A DNA stretch of 35,992 nt. It comes from Verrucomicrobiota bacterium. GTDB lineage: Bacteria > Verrucomicrobiota > Verrucomicrobiia > Limisphaerales > CAIMTB01. A program made the translations under genes and the position numbers. Positions 26,466 to 33,684 of this stretch are shown here, piece after piece (positions within the stretch are counted from its first letter, which is position 1; each line of letters opens with the position of its first letter). The stretch covers positions 1 to 35,992 of the forward strand of contig CAUJJW010000200.1 in assembly GCA_963205105.1 (NCBI GenBank), written 5' to 3'. Under the pieces are notes generated by a model. It worked only from the letters and a program-made list of their open reading frames with translations, had not been told where the DNA came from and searched no databases.

Positions 26466-27578
26466 ATGACCGAAGCCGCGCTCAACTCCCCCCTCCCCAG
26501 TACCGAGGCCGTCCTCCAGCAGGGCATTCAGGACGGCTGGCACCTCGGCGCCCAGGTCTACGTCTCGCAGCACGGCAAGGTCATCGCCCACCTCGCCGTG
26601 GGCGAACGACGCGCCGGCGACCCCATGACTCCAGACACTCTCCTGCTCTGGTTGTCCGCCGGCAAACCCATCACCGCCGTCGCCGTCGCCCAACTGGTCG
26701 AAGCCGGTGCGCTGCACCTCGACGACCCCGTCGCCCGGCATGTCCCTGAATTCGCCTCCAACGGCAAGGAAGCCGTCACCGTGCGGCACCTCCTTACCCA
26801 CACTGGAGGCTTCTCCGCCGCCGAATCGCTGCCCGAACAACCCGGCTGGGAGGAAACCATCGCCGCTATTTGCGCCGTGCCCGCCGATCCGGATTCCCCG
26901 CCAGGGACGGTCGCCGCCTACCAACCCCAAGGCAGTTGGTACCTACTGGCCGAGATCGTCCAACGCATCACCCGCCGACCATTCCCCGAGCACGTCCGGG
27001 AGGCCGTTCTCCTGCCGCTCGGCATGGCCGATAGCTGGATCGGCATGCCCCTCGATCGATACCTCGCCTACGGACCGCGCATCGGCACCACCCACACCAC
27101 CTTCCCCGGCCCGGCCATCCCCCACCCCACCTGGGATTCCCCCGAGCGCTGCACCGCCTGCCGACCCGGCGGCAACGCCCGAGGTCCCCTGTCCGACCTC
27201 GGCCACTTCTACGAAGGCCTCCTGGCCGGCGGCCGCGGCGTTCTCCGCGAGTCCACGATTCAGGAGTTCACCCGCCGCCACCGGATCGGACTCTTCGACC
27301 GCACCTTCCGCCACGTGGTCGATTTCGGTCTCGGCTTCCTGGTGAACTCGCGCCACCACGGACCGTCGACCGTTCCTTACGGGTACGGCGACCATGCAGG
27401 GCCGGACACTTTCGGGCACAGCGGGTCGCAGTCGTCGTGCGCGTTTGCGGATTCCGACGCTGGTCTGGTGGTCGCCTGGATGTGCAACGGCCTGGTCGGT
27501 GAAGTCCGTCACCAGCGTCGCCAGCGCGCCATCCACACGGCGATCTACGAGGATCTCGGCCTGGACTCGCCTCCGTAG
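26466..27578 (+). CDS. Beta-lactamase-fold serine hydrolase (class C/esterase-like)
   Basis: A 370-residue protein of the serine beta-lactamase/penicillin-binding fold. S64-A-G-K67 fits the SxxK nucleophile motif, HLLTHTGGFSA follows as in the family, and FGHSGSQ near the end takes the place of the K/H-T/S-G triad motif. The YxN motif, expected near residues 138-145, reads AYQPQGSWYLL, with Pro where Asn is usual. Most such proteins are esterases or D-aminopeptidases, not resistance enzymes. No signal peptide is seen, so it is probably cytoplasmic. Start ATG 26466 is preferred to the upstream frame from 26406, which lies in repeat sequence. The final codons CCT CCG TAG lie at the edge of repeat R1 copy C. 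Confidence 0.85.
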   Translation: MTEAALNSPLPSTEAVLQQGIQDGWHLGAQVYVSQHGKVIAHLAVGERRAGDPMTPDTLLLWLSAGKPITAVAVAQLVEAGALHLDDPVARHVPEFASNGKEAVTVRHLLTHTGGFSAAESLPEQPGWEETIAAICAVPADPDSPPGTVAAYQPQGSWYLLAEIVQRITRRPFPEHVREAVLLPLGMADSWIGMPLDRYLAYGPRIGTTHTTFPGPAIPHPTWDSPERCTACRPGGNARGPLSDLGHFYEGLLAGGRGVLRESTIQEFTRRHRIGLFDRTFRHVVDFGLGFLVNSRHHGPSTVPYGYGDHAGPDTFGHSGSQSSCAFADSDAGLVVAWMCNGLVGEVRHQRRQRAIHTAIYEDLGLDSPP

Positions 27579-27640
27579 CGGCGGGCGTCCCGCCTGCCGT
27601 AGAGGGGGGCGTCTCGCCCCCCGGAATCATCGGTTCATGG
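27572..27640 (+). repeat. Dispersed repeat R1, copy C
   Basis: CTCCGTAGCGGCGGGCGTCC is followed by CGCCTGCCGTAGAGG, the GGGGGCGTCTCGCCCCCC hairpin and CGGTTCATGGCC. It matches copy A closely (on its reverse strand) and copy B. The TAG stop of the serine hydrolase is in it. The tail portion (GGTTCATGG-TCCGTGAGCAG, GATTTCGAACTGGGGGC) recurs at 27771-27811, so R1 parts flank the inverted repeat at 27688. Confidence 0.8.
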
Positions 27641-27687
27641 CCCCACTACGTGTCCAATTTCTGGAAAACGCTCCTCTCCATGAACCT

Positions 27688-27763
27688 GATTCTCACCACA
27701 GAGACACAGAGAGACAGCACATGCCTCTTTTAACTCTGTGCCTCTGTGTCTCCGTGGTGAATC
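27688..27763. repeat. Long imperfect inverted repeat (CACCACAGAGACACAGAG type)
   Basis: The arms 27688-27713 and 27734-27763 are inverse copies with a few mismatches (CACCACAGAGACACAGAGAG versus the complement of CTCTGTGCCTCTGTGTCTCC), around a loop of about 20 nt that includes CTCTTTTAA. It could fold as a stable stem in RNA or DNA. The composition is distinctly less GC-rich than its neighbours. It is flanked on both sides by R1-type sequence, which suggests an insertion into R1 or a composite element. Confidence 0.8.
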
Positions 27764-27857
27764 TCCCCTCGGTTCATGGTCCGTGAGCAGTTCGATTTCG
27801 AACTGGGGGCTACCCATGAACCCCGATCCCCCAGCCCCGGACGGGGCGGGAGAACCG

Positions 27858-28072
27858 TAGCCCACGGCGTGAGCCGTGGGGGCAAGGCCCGAGGGAAACC
27901 CAAAGCCCCGGAGGGGCGATCAGAAATGCACAAGCAGGCTGAACGTTGCCCGTCCCCCAGAAAGCACCCCCAGCGCGGACGGTTCTGTCGCCCCTCCGGG
28001 GCTCGAAAGACGATTCAACGCCTCACCCATGGCTCACGCCATGGGCTTCCGTTCTCTCGGCCCTCCGGGCCT
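27858..28072. repeat. Multi-hairpin palindromic element
   Basis: Four stems are arranged as a mirror: CCCACGGC-GTGA-GCCGTGGG (27861-27880), GCCCC-GGA-GGGGC (27905-27917), GCCCC-TCC-GGGGC (27990-28002) and CCCATGGC-TCAC-GCCATGGG (28026-28045). The second and third are each other's inverse, as are the first and fourth apart from C/T changes. GGCCC-TCC-GGGCC follows at 28060-28072. The 200-bp layout is like a REPIN pair of REP-type hairpins mobilised by a RAYT transposase; none is coded in the window. Confidence 0.75.
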
Positions 28073-28165
28073 CTGTACCTCCCCAAAAGCGCGCACGTTT
28101 TCCACGGTTCCCCGCGTGCAAAATTCGGAGTTCAAAGATCGGCCTCTCGCCGTTAAGGTCGCCAC

Positions 28166-28720
28166 ATGCAGAGTGTGTTCACGGGGCCGGTTTATGTCGT
28201 GCGCGACAACATCGATACCGACCAGATCATCCCGGCGCAGTTCCTGAATCTCGTCCCCACCATCCGGGAGGAGTACGAGAAACTGGGCAGCTACGCTCTC
28301 TGGGGTTTGCCGGACTCGCTCTATCCGACCCGTTACGTCAAGGAAGGCGCGACCAAGACGGACTATCCGATTGTGATCTCCGGCAGGAACTTCGGCTGCG
28401 GCAGTTCCCGCGAACACGCCCCCATCGCCCTGGGCGCCGCCCAATGCCGCTGTGTTGTCGGCGAGAGCTTTGCCCGCATCTTCTTCCGCAACTGCATCGC
28501 CACCGGCGAACTCTACCCGGTCGAATGCCAGGACCGCCTCACCGATATCTTCAAGACCGGCGACACCGCCACCGTCGACATCGACACCAACACCATCCGC
28601 CACCACGGCACCGGTGTGGTGTACCCGCTGAAAGCTCTCGGCGAAGTCCGCCCGGTCATCGATGCCGGCGGCATCTTCGAGTTCGCCCGCAAGTCCGGCA
28701 TGATGCCCCAAAAGGCCTGA
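28166..28720 (+). CDS. leuD: 3-isopropylmalate dehydratase small subunit
   Basis: A 184-residue LeuD, small subunit of the aconitase-type enzyme that isomerises 2-isopropylmalate to 3-isopropylmalate in leucine biosynthesis. Diagnostic parts are DNIDTDQIIPAQFL (residues about 14-27), GRNFGCGSSREHAPIAL (about 74-90) and ARIFFRNCIATGELYP. The Fe-S cluster is in the partner LeuC, which is not in this window, so the subunits are encoded apart or LeuC lies elsewhere. Length is normal for a bacterial LeuD. It directly precedes the phosphatidylserine decarboxylase frame. Confidence 0.95.
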   Translation: MQSVFTGPVYVVRDNIDTDQIIPAQFLNLVPTIREEYEKLGSYALWGLPDSLYPTRYVKEGATKTDYPIVISGRNFGCGSSREHAPIALGAAQCRCVVGESFARIFFRNCIATGELYPVECQDRLTDIFKTGDTATVDIDTNTIRHHGTGVVYPLKALGEVRPVIDAGGIFEFARKSGMMPQKA

Positions 28721-28740
28721 TCCTGGCCTGCTCCCGCTTC

Positions 28741-29649
28741 TTGCACACCGACCCCATCCGTTTCCTCAACCGCCACACCGGGCAGGTTGAGCAGGAAGCT
28801 GTGTATGGTGAACGCTGGTTGCGTTGGGTTTATGGCTCCTGGACCGGCCGCCTCACCGGCTCCCTGATCGCCCGCCGACTCTGGTTCTCACGCTGGTACG
28901 GCTGGCGCATGAACCAACCCGCCACCCGCTCCAAAATTCGTCCATTCATCGACAGTTTTCAGCTCGACGTTTCGGAATTTGCCGATGCACCCGAGTCGTT
29001 TGCGTCGTTCAATGAGTTCTTTTTTCGCCGGCTTCGACCCGGGGTGCGTCCCATCGAGCCGGATCCGAACACAGCGGTGTTCCCCGCCGACGGCCGGCAT
29101 CTGGGTTTCGCCGATCTCTCCGCCTCCCGGTCCTTTTTCGTGAAGGGCCAGACCTTCGATCTGCCGGCATTCCTGCGCGATCCGGAACGGGTTCGGCGTT
29201 ACGCCGGAGGCCCCGCGGTGTTTTCCCGGCTCTGTCCCGTGGACTATCACCGGTTCCATTTCCCGGTGGCCGGCACGCCCGGTGAACCCGCCCGCATCAA
29301 CGGCTGGCTCTGGTCGGTCAGTCCCATCGCCCTTCGACGCAATCTTTCGCTGCTCTGGGAAAATCGCCGTTGGCTGACCGAAATCGAATCACCGACTTTT
29401 GGACGGGTCCTGATGGCGGAGATCGGTGCCACCAACGTGGGCAGCACGGAGTACACCTTCCAGCCGGGTCAGCCCATGGCTAAAGGCATGGAGAAAGGGT
29501 ACTTCCGATTCGGCGCATCGGCGGTGCTTACCCTCTTTCAAGCAGGACGGGTCCGGCTGGCCGACGACCTCCTGGCCAGCTCCGAAAAGGCCATGGAACT
29601 GTACGCCCGGATGGGATCGCCGATGGCTTTCGTCGTTCCTCAACGTTGA
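28741..29649 (+). CDS. psd: Phosphatidylserine decarboxylase proenzyme
   Basis: About 302 residues. PSD converts phosphatidylserine to phosphatidylethanolamine and is processed to a pyruvoyl enzyme. Evidence is the N-terminal RFLNRHTGQVEQEAVYGERW, FNEFFFRRL, PADGRH (Asp), CPVDYHRFHFPVAG (His), GATNVGS and the C-terminal KGMEKGYFRFGASAV. The Ser in FGAS aligns with the self-cleavage Ser, but the residue before it is Ala where Gly (LGS, GGS) is usual. The start is probably TTG 28741, because no ATG precedes the conserved NRHTGQ; GTG 28801 would cut conserved sequence. It follows leuD by 20 nt. Its stop (TGA at 29647-29649) overlaps a TTGACA box that may belong to rpsT. Confidence 0.85.
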   Translation: MHTDPIRFLNRHTGQVEQEAVYGERWLRWVYGSWTGRLTGSLIARRLWFSRWYGWRMNQPATRSKIRPFIDSFQLDVSEFADAPESFASFNEFFFRRLRPGVRPIEPDPNTAVFPADGRHLGFADLSASRSFFVKGQTFDLPAFLRDPERVRRYAGGPAVFSRLCPVDYHRFHFPVAGTPGEPARINGWLWSVSPIALRRNLSLLWENRRWLTEIESPTFGRVLMAEIGATNVGSTEYTFQPGQPMAKGMEKGYFRFGASAVLTLFQAGRVRLADDLLASSEKAMELYARMGSPMAFVVPQR

Positions 29650-29701
29650 CAGAGGTCGCTTTCTTTGACCAAGCTCCCGCCCTTTTTGCGAGTTATCGAG
29701 T

Positions 29702-29989
29702 ATGCCGAACACCAAGTCAGCTGAACGCCGCGCCCGGGTTGGGGCCCGCCGGCACGCGCGCAACAAGTCGGTCAAAACCCGTCTGCGCACGCTGGAACGT
29801 AAATACCGAACCCTTGTCGATTCCGGCAAGGTTGAGGAGGCCGGCAAGGCCCTCCGCGACGCGACTTCCGCGTTGGACAAGGCCGCCAAGCGGGGGGTCA
29901 TCCCGAAGCGCCGCGCGTCCCGGAAGAAGTCGCGTCTGGCGATTTCCCTCACCGCGCCGGCCAAGCCGACCGCCAAGAAAAAGAAGTAG
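29702..29989 (+). CDS. rpsT: 30S ribosomal protein S20
   Basis: A 95-residue basic protein beginning MPNTKSAERRARVGARRHARN, with KSVKTRLRTLERKY and AAKRGVIPKRRASRKKSRL: the usual S20 sequence. It binds the 5' domain of 16S rRNA. Length is normal, with a slightly extended Ala/Pro/Lys tail (KPTAKKKK). A TTGACA at 29646-29651 and TTGACC near 29665 could be -35 boxes, but no matching -10 is clear. A strong terminator follows 34 nt after the stop. Confidence 0.97.
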   Translation: MPNTKSAERRARVGARRHARNKSVKTRLRTLERKYRTLVDSGKVEEAGKALRDATSALDKAAKRGVIPKRRASRKKSRLAISLTAPAKPTAKKKK

Positions 29990-30022
29990 GTCGCTCTCCG
30001 CACCGGCCTCGAAGCACCCGGA

Positions 30023-30055
30023 GGCGCCGGTCTCTTCACCGGCGCCGTTTTTGTT
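30023..30055 (+). terminator. Rho-independent terminator after rpsT
   Basis: A perfect 9-bp stem GGCGCCGGT/ACCGGCGCC (30023-30031 and 30038-30046) with a 6-nt loop CTCTTC, followed by GTTTTTGTTT. It is the clearest intrinsic terminator in the window and should end the rpsT transcript, separating it from the glycosylase gene. Confidence 0.9.
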
Positions 30056-30116
30056 TCCCGGGCTGGCTTTCGAGCCACCCGGCGCAGCAAGCTCGGCCGT
30101 GGGTTCCGCCTTTTCC

Positions 30117-31121
30117 ATGCTCCTGGAAGCGACCCTGGAGCATCTCGCCGATCTCCGGTCACGCGGGGTCCAGTTCGTCAACGTCGATCCCTCGACGTTG
30201 AAGGCCTTGACCCAGTCTACGTCGCCGCCTCGATCGGCGCCCGCCGCCAGCCCCCGCCATTCTCGTGCTGGCGAACCGTCACCGGCTGGCCGGGCCGCCC
30301 CGGACCAACGGTCCGCAGGATCCGCCACTGCCACCAGCTTCCCGGCCGTCTCGCAGCACGCACGGACGCCCTCCGGTGTTCCTTCAGCCCAGGATTCAAG
30401 CGGACCACCGTCGCCGACAGCGCCGCCGCTCACCGCGTTGCCCCGGCGCTCCCCGGCCGAAAAGGCTGCAGCCCTGGAAGCCCTGCGCCAGCCGGTGATC
30501 GCCTGTCAACAATGCCCGCACCTCGTGCAGTCCCGCACCCAGGTGGTGTTCGGCGTCGGCGATCCCAACGCGCAACTCCTGTTCGTGGGTGAAGCACCCG
30601 GCGAAGCCGAGGATCGCGCCGGCGAGCCCTTCGTGGGCCCCGCCGGTCAGCTCCTGACCAAAATCATCCAGGCCATGGGTTTGAGCCGGGACACCGTCTA
30701 CATCGCCAATATTCTCAAGTGCCGCCCGGACATGCCCCGGGGCTCCCGTGGCAACCGGGCACCGCGTCCGGAGGAAATGGACACCTGCAAGCCCTACCTG
30801 CTCCAGCAGATCGATATCATCCAACCCCGGTTGATCGTCGCCCTCGGCGGAACCGCGGTTCAGGGTCTGCTCGGCTTGCAGACGACCATGGGATCGGTCC
30901 GCGGCCGCTGGCACGAGTTCCGCGGCATTCCCGTCATGCCCACGTTCCATCCGTCCTACCTGCTCCGCTCCGAGGAAGGACCGGACCGTGGCCACCGTGA
31001 AAAGCGCAAGACCTGGGAGGACATGCTGCTGGTCCTCGAACGCCTCCAGCTCCCGATCACCGACAAGATGCGGGGCTACTTCCTCAAACCGGCGCCGACC
31101 GGAGGAGGATCCGCAGGATGA
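30117..31121 (+). CDS. Family 4-type uracil-DNA glycosylase with [4Fe-4S] cluster
   Basis: A 334-residue UDG-superfamily protein. The catalytic domain starts near residue 125 with CQQC (first two cluster ligands), GEAPGEAEDRAGEPFVGPAG (uracil pocket), KCRPDMPRGS and DTCKPYL (the other two ligands) and FHPSYLLR. These glycosylases remove uracil from DNA, including deaminated cytosine, starting base excision repair. The first 120 residues are a short helical region (LLEATLEHLADLRSRGV) and a long Pro/Ser/Ala-rich linker, longer than in classic family 4 enzymes (about 200 residues). A helical N-terminus plus linker is common in this branch of bacterial homologues. Start ATG 30117 is the first after the rpsT terminator. 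Confidence 0.9.
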   Translation: MLLEATLEHLADLRSRGVQFVNVDPSTLKALTQSTSPPRSAPAASPRHSRAGEPSPAGRAAPDQRSAGSATATSFPAVSQHARTPSGVPSAQDSSGPPSPTAPPLTALPRRSPAEKAAALEALRQPVIACQQCPHLVQSRTQVVFGVGDPNAQLLFVGEAPGEAEDRAGEPFVGPAGQLLTKIIQAMGLSRDTVYIANILKCRPDMPRGSRGNRAPRPEEMDTCKPYLLQQIDIIQPRLIVALGGTAVQGLLGLQTTMGSVRGRWHEFRGIPVMPTFHPSYLLRSEEGPDRGHREKRKTWEDMLLVLERLQLPITDKMRGYFLKPAPTGGGSAG

Positions 31122-31194
31122 GACCACCTTCCCACCCCTCCTTCATTTTCCCCATTTGGCAGCGCACCGGTGTGCTGCTTGAATCTCTGACGCG

Positions 31195-32505
31195 ATGAAG
31201 CTCCTGGTGATCGGCTCCGGCGGCCGTGAACACGCCCTGGTTTGGAAGCTGGCGCATTCGCCCCACGCCACCCGTTTGTGGTGTGCCCCAGGCAATGCCG
31301 GCATCCAACAGGAGCGCTGCGCCGGCAGCGGGCGCAGCGTGGAGTGCGTGCCCATCGGCGCCGAAGACCTGGACGCCTTGCTCCGCTTCGCCCTCGAACA
31401 TCGCCCCGACCTGACCATCGTCGGCCCCGACAACCCGCTGGCCCTCGGGATCGTCGACCTCTTCCAGAATCATCATCTGCGCATCTGGGGTCCCAATCAG
31501 CGGGCCGCCCAGTTCGAGTCGTCGAAGGCGTTCTCCCAAAACTTCATGGCGGTGCACGGCGTGCCGACCGCCCGCTCCGGCGTCTTCACCGACCCGCACG
31601 CCGCCAAGCGGTTTGCCGCTTCGCTGGACGGCCGGTGTGCCGTGAAGGCGGACGGGTTGGCCCTGGGCAAGGGCGTGCTCCTCGCACAATCGCTGCCCGA
31701 GGCGGAGGCGGCCATCGAAGAAATCATGCTGAAGCGCTCCTTCGGCAAAGCCGGCGAACAAATCGTCATCCAGGAGATGCTCGAAGGCATCGAAGTCTCC
31801 CTCCACGCCCTCTGCGACGGCCATGTCGCCCGCCTGTTCCCCACCTCCCAGGACCACAAACGCGCCCTCGACGGCGACCTCGGTCCCAACACCGGCGGCA
31901 TGGGCACCTTCTCCCCCGTTCCCTTCCTTTCGGAGGACGAACTGCTGGAAGCCGCCCGGGGCATTCTCGAACCGTGGCAACGCGGTTGCCGGGCCGAAGG
32001 CATCGATTTCCGCGGCATTCTGTACCCCGGCGTGATGCTCACCGCCGCCGGCCCCAAGGTGCTCGAGTTCAACGCACGCTTCGGGGATCCCGAAACCCAG
32101 GTCTACATGACCCGCCTCGAAAACGACCTCGTTGAACTGCTCGACGCGTGCGTCAGCGGGACCTTGAAGGACATCGAGCTGCGCTGGTCGCCCCAGACGG
32201 CGGTGTGCGTCGTCATGGCTTCCGGCGGTTACCCCGGCCCTTACCAAAAGGGCCTCCCCATCTCAGGACTCGATGGCGTCACCGCCCTACCCAATGTGAA
32301 GGTCTTCCACGCCGGTACCGCCCTCCACCAGGGTTCCGTCGTCACCAACGGCGGACGCGTCCTCGGCGTCACCGCCTGGGGCGACACCCTCGCCCAGGCG
32401 CAGGAAACCGCCTACGCCGCCGTCGATCTCATCGAATTCGAAGGCGCCCAGTTCCGACGCGACATCGGCGCCAAGGCGCTCGGCTACCGCTCGCCCCTCT
32501 CGTGA
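31195..32505 (+). CDS. purD: Phosphoribosylamine-glycine ligase
   Basis: A 436-residue ATP-grasp ligase, the second step of de novo purine synthesis, joining glycine to phosphoribosylamine. Evidence: MKLLVIGSGGREHALVWKLA, PGNAGI, VGPDNPLALGIVD, VKADGLALGKGV, SQDHKRALDGDLGPNTGGMG and FNARFGDPETQ, in family order. Length is normal. Some 70 nt of gap precede it, with no strong promoter seen. It is a stand-alone PurD, not fused to PurM/PurN as in some lineages. The S41-like gene follows 11 nt after its stop. Confidence 0.96.
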   Translation: MKLLVIGSGGREHALVWKLAHSPHATRLWCAPGNAGIQQERCAGSGRSVECVPIGAEDLDALLRFALEHRPDLTIVGPDNPLALGIVDLFQNHHLRIWGPNQRAAQFESSKAFSQNFMAVHGVPTARSGVFTDPHAAKRFAASLDGRCAVKADGLALGKGVLLAQSLPEAEAAIEEIMLKRSFGKAGEQIVIQEMLEGIEVSLHALCDGHVARLFPTSQDHKRALDGDLGPNTGGMGTFSPVPFLSEDELLEAARGILEPWQRGCRAEGIDFRGILYPGVMLTAAGPKVLEFNARFGDPETQVYMTRLENDLVELLDACVSGTLKDIELRWSPQTAVCVVMASGGYPGPYQKGLPISGLDGVTALPNVKVFHAGTALHQGSVVTNGGRVLGVTAWGDTLAQAQETAYAAVDLIEFEGAQFRRDIGAKALGYRSPLS

Positions 32506-32516
32506 TCCTCGCCGCC

Positions 32517-33641
32517 ATGCACCGCCCCGTTCCAAGCTCCCGAGGATCGTCCGTCCCCACCGGCCGACCCGGATTCCTCGCCCTCCTCCTCGGCATCGCG
32601 CTGGGCGCCCCTGCCGCCACCGCCGCCCCCACCGAGGTGACGTGGCCACCCGTCGCCGAACTTTCCGCCAAACTGCGCTCGGAGCTGCCTTCCCTGCCCG
32701 CCCCGGACCCGGCCCACACCAATGCCGAGGTCTACGCCCGCTCACTCGCACCCTGGGTGCTGCCCGGAACGGATACCAACCCGGCCAACACCTCCTCCGC
32801 CCTCCTCCGCACCAACCTCTACCCCGGTGCCTCCGGTTACCTCCGCGTTGGAACCGTCGGCCCCTCCCTCGTCGACTCCCTCCGCTCCGCGGTCGACGGA
32901 CTCGGCCAATCAGGCCCCCTCTCCGGTCTGGTTCTCGACCTCCGCTTCGCGAATGGCACGGATTTCGAGTCCGGCATCGCTGCCGCCTCCGTCCTCGCTT
33001 CCAACGACCCCGTGGAGTTCCAGCTCGGTCCCAACACCTGGCGCACCCGACGAAGCGACCATCCGCTGTCAGTCCCGATCCTCATCCTGGTGAATCGCCA
33101 AACTCGGCAGGCCGCCGAAGCCCTGGCCGCCGCCATCCGCACGATCGCCGCCAAATCCCTCGTGTTGGGTTCACCCACCGCCGGTCAGGCCCGCTCCTAC
33201 CGACCCGTGCAGGTCTCCGACTCCCTCACCCTCCAGGTGGCCGCCGACGCCCTGCGCCTTCCCGATGGCTCCGAATTTCCTGCCGCAGGCCTGACGCCCG
33301 ATCTTCGCATTTCCGTTTCCGAAGACGACGAGCGCGCCTACGCCGCCGACGAATACCGCCGGGTGCTCCAGGGCCGTCCACTGGCCTCAGCCAGGCTTGG
33401 CCGATTGAATGAAGCCGAACTGGTCCGTCGCCGACGCAACCCGCGCTCGCCATTTGAAGACTCCCGTCCTCACGACGAGGAACGACTCAATCACTCCGAC
33501 ACCGGAAACACCTCGGAAGCGGACGCCGCACGCGCGGTTCAGGACCCGGCCCTGGCGGTCGCCCTGGACTTGATCTCGGGGATCGCCGCGGACACTGCAG
33601 CCGCCCCAACCTCGCCCGGTGCCTCCGGGGATTCCCGTTGA
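32517..33641 (+). CDS. S41 (tail-specific protease)-like protein, catalytic residues apparently missing
   Basis: A 374-residue protein with a signal peptide ([20 protein letters not shown]). The core resembles the S41/CtpA peptidase domain: [34 protein letters not shown], then [21 protein letters not shown] and [19 protein letters not shown], and [10 protein letters not shown]. In active family members the fourth block carries the nucleophile Ser (like SASASE) and the fifth a Lys (like TFGKG); here they read TRQAAE and AGQAR, so both are lost. The PDZ domain is absent too. The last 90 residues are charged and low in order. It is probably a non-catalytic exported protein. ATG 32517 is chosen; GTG 32502 would overlap purD. 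Confidence 0.75.
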   Translation: MHRPVPSSRGSSVPTGRPGFLALLLGIALGAPAATAAPTEVTWPPVAELSAKLRSELPSLPAPDPAHTNAEVYARSLAPWVLPGTDTNPANTSSALLRTNLYPGASGYLRVGTVGPSLVDSLRSAVDGLGQSGPLSGLVLDLRFANGTDFESGIAAASVLASNDPVEFQLGPNTWRTRRSDHPLSVPILILVNRQTRQAAEALAAAIRTIAAKSLVLGSPTAGQARSYRPVQVSDSLTLQVAADALRLPDGSEFPAAGLTPDLRISVSEDDERAYAADEYRRVLQGRPLASARLGRLNEAELVRRRRNPRSPFEDSRPHDEERLNHSDTGNTSEADAARAVQDPALAVALDLISGIAADTAAAPTSPGASGDSR

Positions 33642-33684
33642 CGACACCCTTGCCCGCCAACATTTTCCGCGCCGCCAAGCTGGA

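Larger units (their letters stand above)
27579..28165. other. Repeat-packed 587-nt gap
   Basis: No protein-coding gene was found between the serine hydrolase and leuD. The gap contains R1 copy C, the 27688 inverted repeat, an R1-like tail (27771-27811) and the multi-hairpin element at 27858-28072. About 90 nt before leuD (28075-28165) are unexplained and may contain its promoter (a loosely purine-rich AAATTCGGAG lies at 28120). Confidence 0.7.

Noticed and set aside
26466..27578. Antibiotic-resistance beta-lactamase
   Set aside because: No signal peptide, and the YxN motif is not intact; the family is mostly esterases and peptidases, so resistance is not supported.
27858..28072. CRISPR array
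   Set aside because: The repeated units are palindromic and mirror-arranged with no regular spacing or unique spacers, and no cas gene is present.
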